NCBI GenBank assembly: GCA_963798855.1
Contig: CAWCUU010000002.1
Location: 1,736,001 to 1,800,000 of the forward strand
Reading direction: 5' to 3'
From: CAWCUU01 sp963798855
GTDB taxonomy: Bacteria > Gemmatimonadota > Gemmatimonadetes > Longimicrobiales > RSA9
DNA: 64,000 nucleotides
Below, one piece after another: positions 61,850 through 64,000 of the stretch (position 1 is its first letter; each line of letters opens with the position of its first letter). Made by a program: the position numbers and the translations under genes. The notes under the pieces were generated by a model. That model saw nothing but the letters and a program-made list of their open reading frames with translations, ran no database searches and was not told where the DNA came from.

Positions 61850-61966
61850 GGCGCTGACTGCGAGGCGCTGAATGAGGCGCTGACTGCGAGGCGCTGACTG
61901 CGAGGCGCCGCCTGTAGTCAACGCCTGTAGTTGACGCCTGTAGTCAACGCCTGCCTTCAGCGCCTG
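61841..61966. repeat. Inverted pair of tandem-repeat arrays between convergent genes
   Basis: Five copies of a 12-14-base unit built on GAGGCGCTGACTGC or GAGGCGCTGAAT run from about 61841 to 61910. Three copies of GCCTGTAGTCAAC (one variant TTGAC) follow to about 61952. On the minus strand the second set reads CAGGCGTTGACTA, matching the first, so the arrays can form a long imperfect hairpin. They overlap the 3' ends of both genes. A terminator or mRNA-stabilising role is likely. Confidence 0.75.
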
Positions 61967-64000
61967 TTCCCAGGCCGTGCCGCCCGCGGCGTCGGTGCTT
62001 CGGTCGGCGGAGCGTGCGGCTTGCCGCCGCGGCGGGAGCGGCGGTCGCGCAGGAGCGCGACGGCGAGCACGTCATCCATGCGCTCCACGAAGTGGAACGT
62101 GATCTTCTCCCGCACATCGGCCGGCACATCGCGCAGGTCGCGCTCGTTTCCCTCGGGGAGCAGGATCTCGCGGATCCCCGCGCGATAGGCGGCGAGCACC
62201 TTCTCCTTGATGCCGCCCACCTCCAGCACCTTCCCCCGCAGTGTCACTTCGCCCGTCATGGCGACGTCGTGGCGGACGGGTCGGTTCGAGAGCGTGGAGG
62301 CGATCGCGAGAGTGACGGCGATGCCGGCGGAGGGCCCGTCCTTCGGGATCGCGCCCTCGGGGAAGTGGACGTGGAGGTCGGATTCGCGAAAGATCTCATC
62401 GTCGATGCCGAGGGCGTCGCCCCGGCTGCGCACGTAGGAGTAGGCCGCGTTGACGGACTCCCGCATCACGTCGCCGAGCAGTCCCGTGATCAGGAGACGG
62501 CCGCTGCCGGGCATCCGCAGTGCCTCGATGAACATCAGGTCGCCGCCCGCGGAGGTCCAGGCGAGGCCGGTGACGACGCCGACTTCGGGCGAGTTCTCGG
62601 CGACGGTCGAGACGAAGCGGGGTGGGCCGAGGATCTCCTCGATGCGCTCGGCGCCGAACGTCCAGATGCCGGTGTCGCCCTGCGCCTTCGCGCGGGCGCG
62701 CGTGCGCAGCAGGGTGGAGAGCGCGCGGCGCAGCAGGCCGAGGCCGGCATCCCGGGCGTAGCCGCGGGTGAGGTAGAGCAGCGCCTTGTCGCCGATCTCG
62801 AGGTCGTCGCTCTCCAGACCGTGCTCTCCGATCAGCCGGGGGAGCAGCCGCTCGCGGGCGATGGCGACTTTCTCCTCCGGCGTGTAGCCCGCGATGCGGA
62901 CCTCGAGCAGCAGCTCGCGCAGGTCGCGCGGGATGCGATAGAAATCCTGCGCCGTAGCGATGAAGAGCGCCTCGCTGAGGTCGATGTCGAGATCGAGATA
63001 ACGATCGACGAAGAACTCGCGCCCGTCCCAGGTCAGCGCCTCTTCGAGCGCCTCCGCGGTCTCGCTCTCCGCCTTCGGCGTGCCGATCTCGTCGATCTCC
63101 TCGAGCAGCAGGAGCGGATCGCGGACGCCGGCGTCGCGCAGCGCGTCGACGATGCGGCCCGGGTGGGCGCCCGGCCGGGTCCGTCGCGTGCCGACGACGT
63201 AGGACTCGCCACGACCGCCGAGCTCCAGCTTCGCGACGGGCCGGCCGAGGCCTCGCGCGAGCGCGCATGCGAGCGCCGTCTTGCCGACGGCCGGCGGGCC
63301 CACGAGGCAGGGGATCGGACCGCGGAGATCGGCGCGCAGCCGTGCCACGGAGAGGTAGTCGAGCAGCCGATCCCGCGGCTCGTCGAGGCCGAGCAGCTCG
63401 TCCGAGAGCGTCTGCTGGACGGCCTCGATGTCGATGCTGGCCGCGCCCTCCGTCGCCGTCGCCTGCCAGGGCAGGTGGAGCAGCCAGTCGACGTAGCTGC
63501 GGATGTCGCCGGCCTCCGGCGAAGCGGCCGGGACCACTCGCAGGCGCTCGACCTCCGCGCGCGCCCGCGTGGTGGCGCGGGCCGGCATGTCCGAGACCTC
63601 GATGCGACGCAGCAGGTCCACGATCTCGCGCTCTACTGGATCGATCTCGCCGAGCTCGGCCTGCATCAGCCGGATGCGCCGGCGCAGCTCCGCGATCCGC
63701 TGCGGGCCCTCGGCCGGCGCTTCGGCGGCCTCCGCTCGCGCGCTGTCCTCCACCTGACGGACGCGGTGCAGTTGCGACTCCAGCTCCTCGAGCACGAAGT
63801 CGAGTCGCTTCTGCACGTTCAGCCGCTGCAGAACTTCGTCCTTGGAGCGGACGCTGAAGTTCGCGAGCGTGGCGACGAGGTCCGCGAAGCGACTTGGATC
63901 GGTCACGTTCATGCGCAGGATTCGCGGCACCTCCTTCGAGACGCGCTCGACCCCCTGCGCGAGCGCCTCGAGCGCGCCGAGCACGCGTGCGATCGCGTCG
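61957..64000 (-). CDS. Lon-type protease paralogue, 5' end beyond window
   Basis: At least 680 residues of a Lon protease; the frame is open at the right edge. The N-terminal helical part precedes an AAA+ domain with Walker A GPPAVGKT. Walker B reads LLLLEEIDE (Asp replaced by Glu), sensor 1 TAQ (usual TAN), the Arg-finger position in IPRDLRELLLEVRI is Leu, and the sensor-2 Arg is missing in DAGLGLLRR. The protease domain is intact: catalytic Ser in PKDGPSAGIAV and Lys in GGIKEKVLAAYRAG. It is probably a second, ATPase-impaired Lon. Confidence 0.9.
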   Translation of the reverse strand, partial: DAIARVLGALEALAQGVERVSKEVPRILRMNVTDPSRFADLVATLANFSVRSKDEVLQRLNVQKRLDFVLEELESQLHRVRQVEDSARAEAAEAPAEGPQRIAELRRRIRLMQAELGEIDPVEREIVDLLRRIEVSDMPARATTRARAEVERLRVVPAASPEAGDIRSYVDWLLHLPWQATATEGAASIDIEAVQQTLSDELLGLDEPRDRLLDYLSVARLRADLRGPIPCLVGPPAVGKTALACALARGLGRPVAKLELGGRGESYVVGTRRTRPGAHPGRIVDALRDAGVRDPLLLLEEIDEIGTPKAESETAEALEEALTWDGREFFVDRYLDLDIDLSEALFIATAQDFYRIPRDLRELLLEVRIAGYTPEEKVAIARERLLPRLIGEHGLESDDLEIGDKALLYLTRGYARDAGLGLLRRALSTLLRTRARAKAQGDTGIWTFGAERIEEILGPPRFVSTVAENSPEVGVVTGLAWTSAGGDLMFIEALRMPGSGRLLITGLLGDVMRESVNAAYSYVRSRGDALGIDDEIFRESDLHVHFPEGAIPKDGPSAGIAVTLAIASTLSNRPVRHDVAMTGEVTLRGKVLEVGGIKEKVLAAYRAGIREILLPEGNERDLRDVPADVREKITFHFVERMDDVLAVALLRDRRSRRGGKPHAPPTEAPTPRAARPGNRR

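Overview
This window is a GC-rich, gene-dense bacterial chromosome segment with no phage, insertion sequence, tRNA, rRNA or CRISPR array visible. Lipoprotein signal peptides, an Mla-type lipid transport operon, a futalosine-pathway menaquinone gene (mqnA), a transglycosylase/transpeptidase and a YumC-like ferredoxin/flavodoxin reductase point to a diderm. The overall style (very high GC, many small lipoproteins, weak Shine-Dalgarno sites at several starts) fits Gemmatimonadota best, but that placement is inference.

Layout. 1-6.5 kb: small hypotheticals, ssb, a D-amino-acid transaminase, a two-domain M16 peptidase and an enoyl-CoA hydratase. 6.6-10.1 kb: recF, a DUF721/DciA-like gene and gyrB. 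10.2-13.5 kb: a membrane-tethered LuxR-type regulator, a DUF2231 protein, an exported hemerythrin-like protein and a proline-iminopeptidase-like lipoprotein. 13.5-18.6 kb: nadE (frameshifted), two related lipoproteins, a histone-deacetylase-like amidohydrolase and a phosphoribosyltransferase. 19.2-25.5 kb: rho with a consensus promoter and long leader, an orphan MCE protein, mqnA and mlaE-mlaF-mlaD. 25.6-31 kb: lysC-asd-Nudix, an AI-2E-type permease and an FNR-like reductase. 31-33.4 kb: an FTR1-type iron permease operon behind a Fur-like palindrome. 33.4-36.5 kb: a histidine kinase overlapped and flanked by two mutually related proteins. 36.6-48.3 kb: trxB, a penicillin-binding protein, two short-chain dehydrogenases (one frameshifted), fumC, an ArsR regulator, a PIG-L deacetylase, PRC-barrel, Nudix, ppa and endonuclease IV. 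48.3-50.5 kb: two intrinsically terminated RNA units, the second very probably 6S RNA, then a PTPS-II / folE / PTPS-III pterin cluster. 50.5-57.4 kb: a mostly co-directional run of small soluble proteins (Trm112-like, TPR, OsmC, acyl-CoA synthetase with a frameshift, CutA, macro domain, IMPase, a 55-residue membrane peptide, thioesterase). 57.4-64 kb: DUF445, a secreted protein, a dicarboxylate/glutamate symporter and an unusual Lon paralogue that runs off the right edge.

Genes are tightly packed. Many neighbours overlap by 1-4 nt, several divergent pairs have starts under 65 nt apart, and several convergent pairs end in strong inverted repeats. Three conserved genes (nadE, a FolM-like SDR, fadD) are each broken by a single-base indel, and the DUF721/gyrB overlap may be a fourth. 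Such clustering suggests assembly indels rather than pseudogenes.

The most interesting signals are the 6S-like RNA with promoter and terminator at 48656-48887, the second structured RNA just upstream, the kinase cassette at 33435-36421, the Lon paralogue whose ATPase residues look degenerate while its protease dyad is intact, and the two different PTPS motif classes flanking folE.
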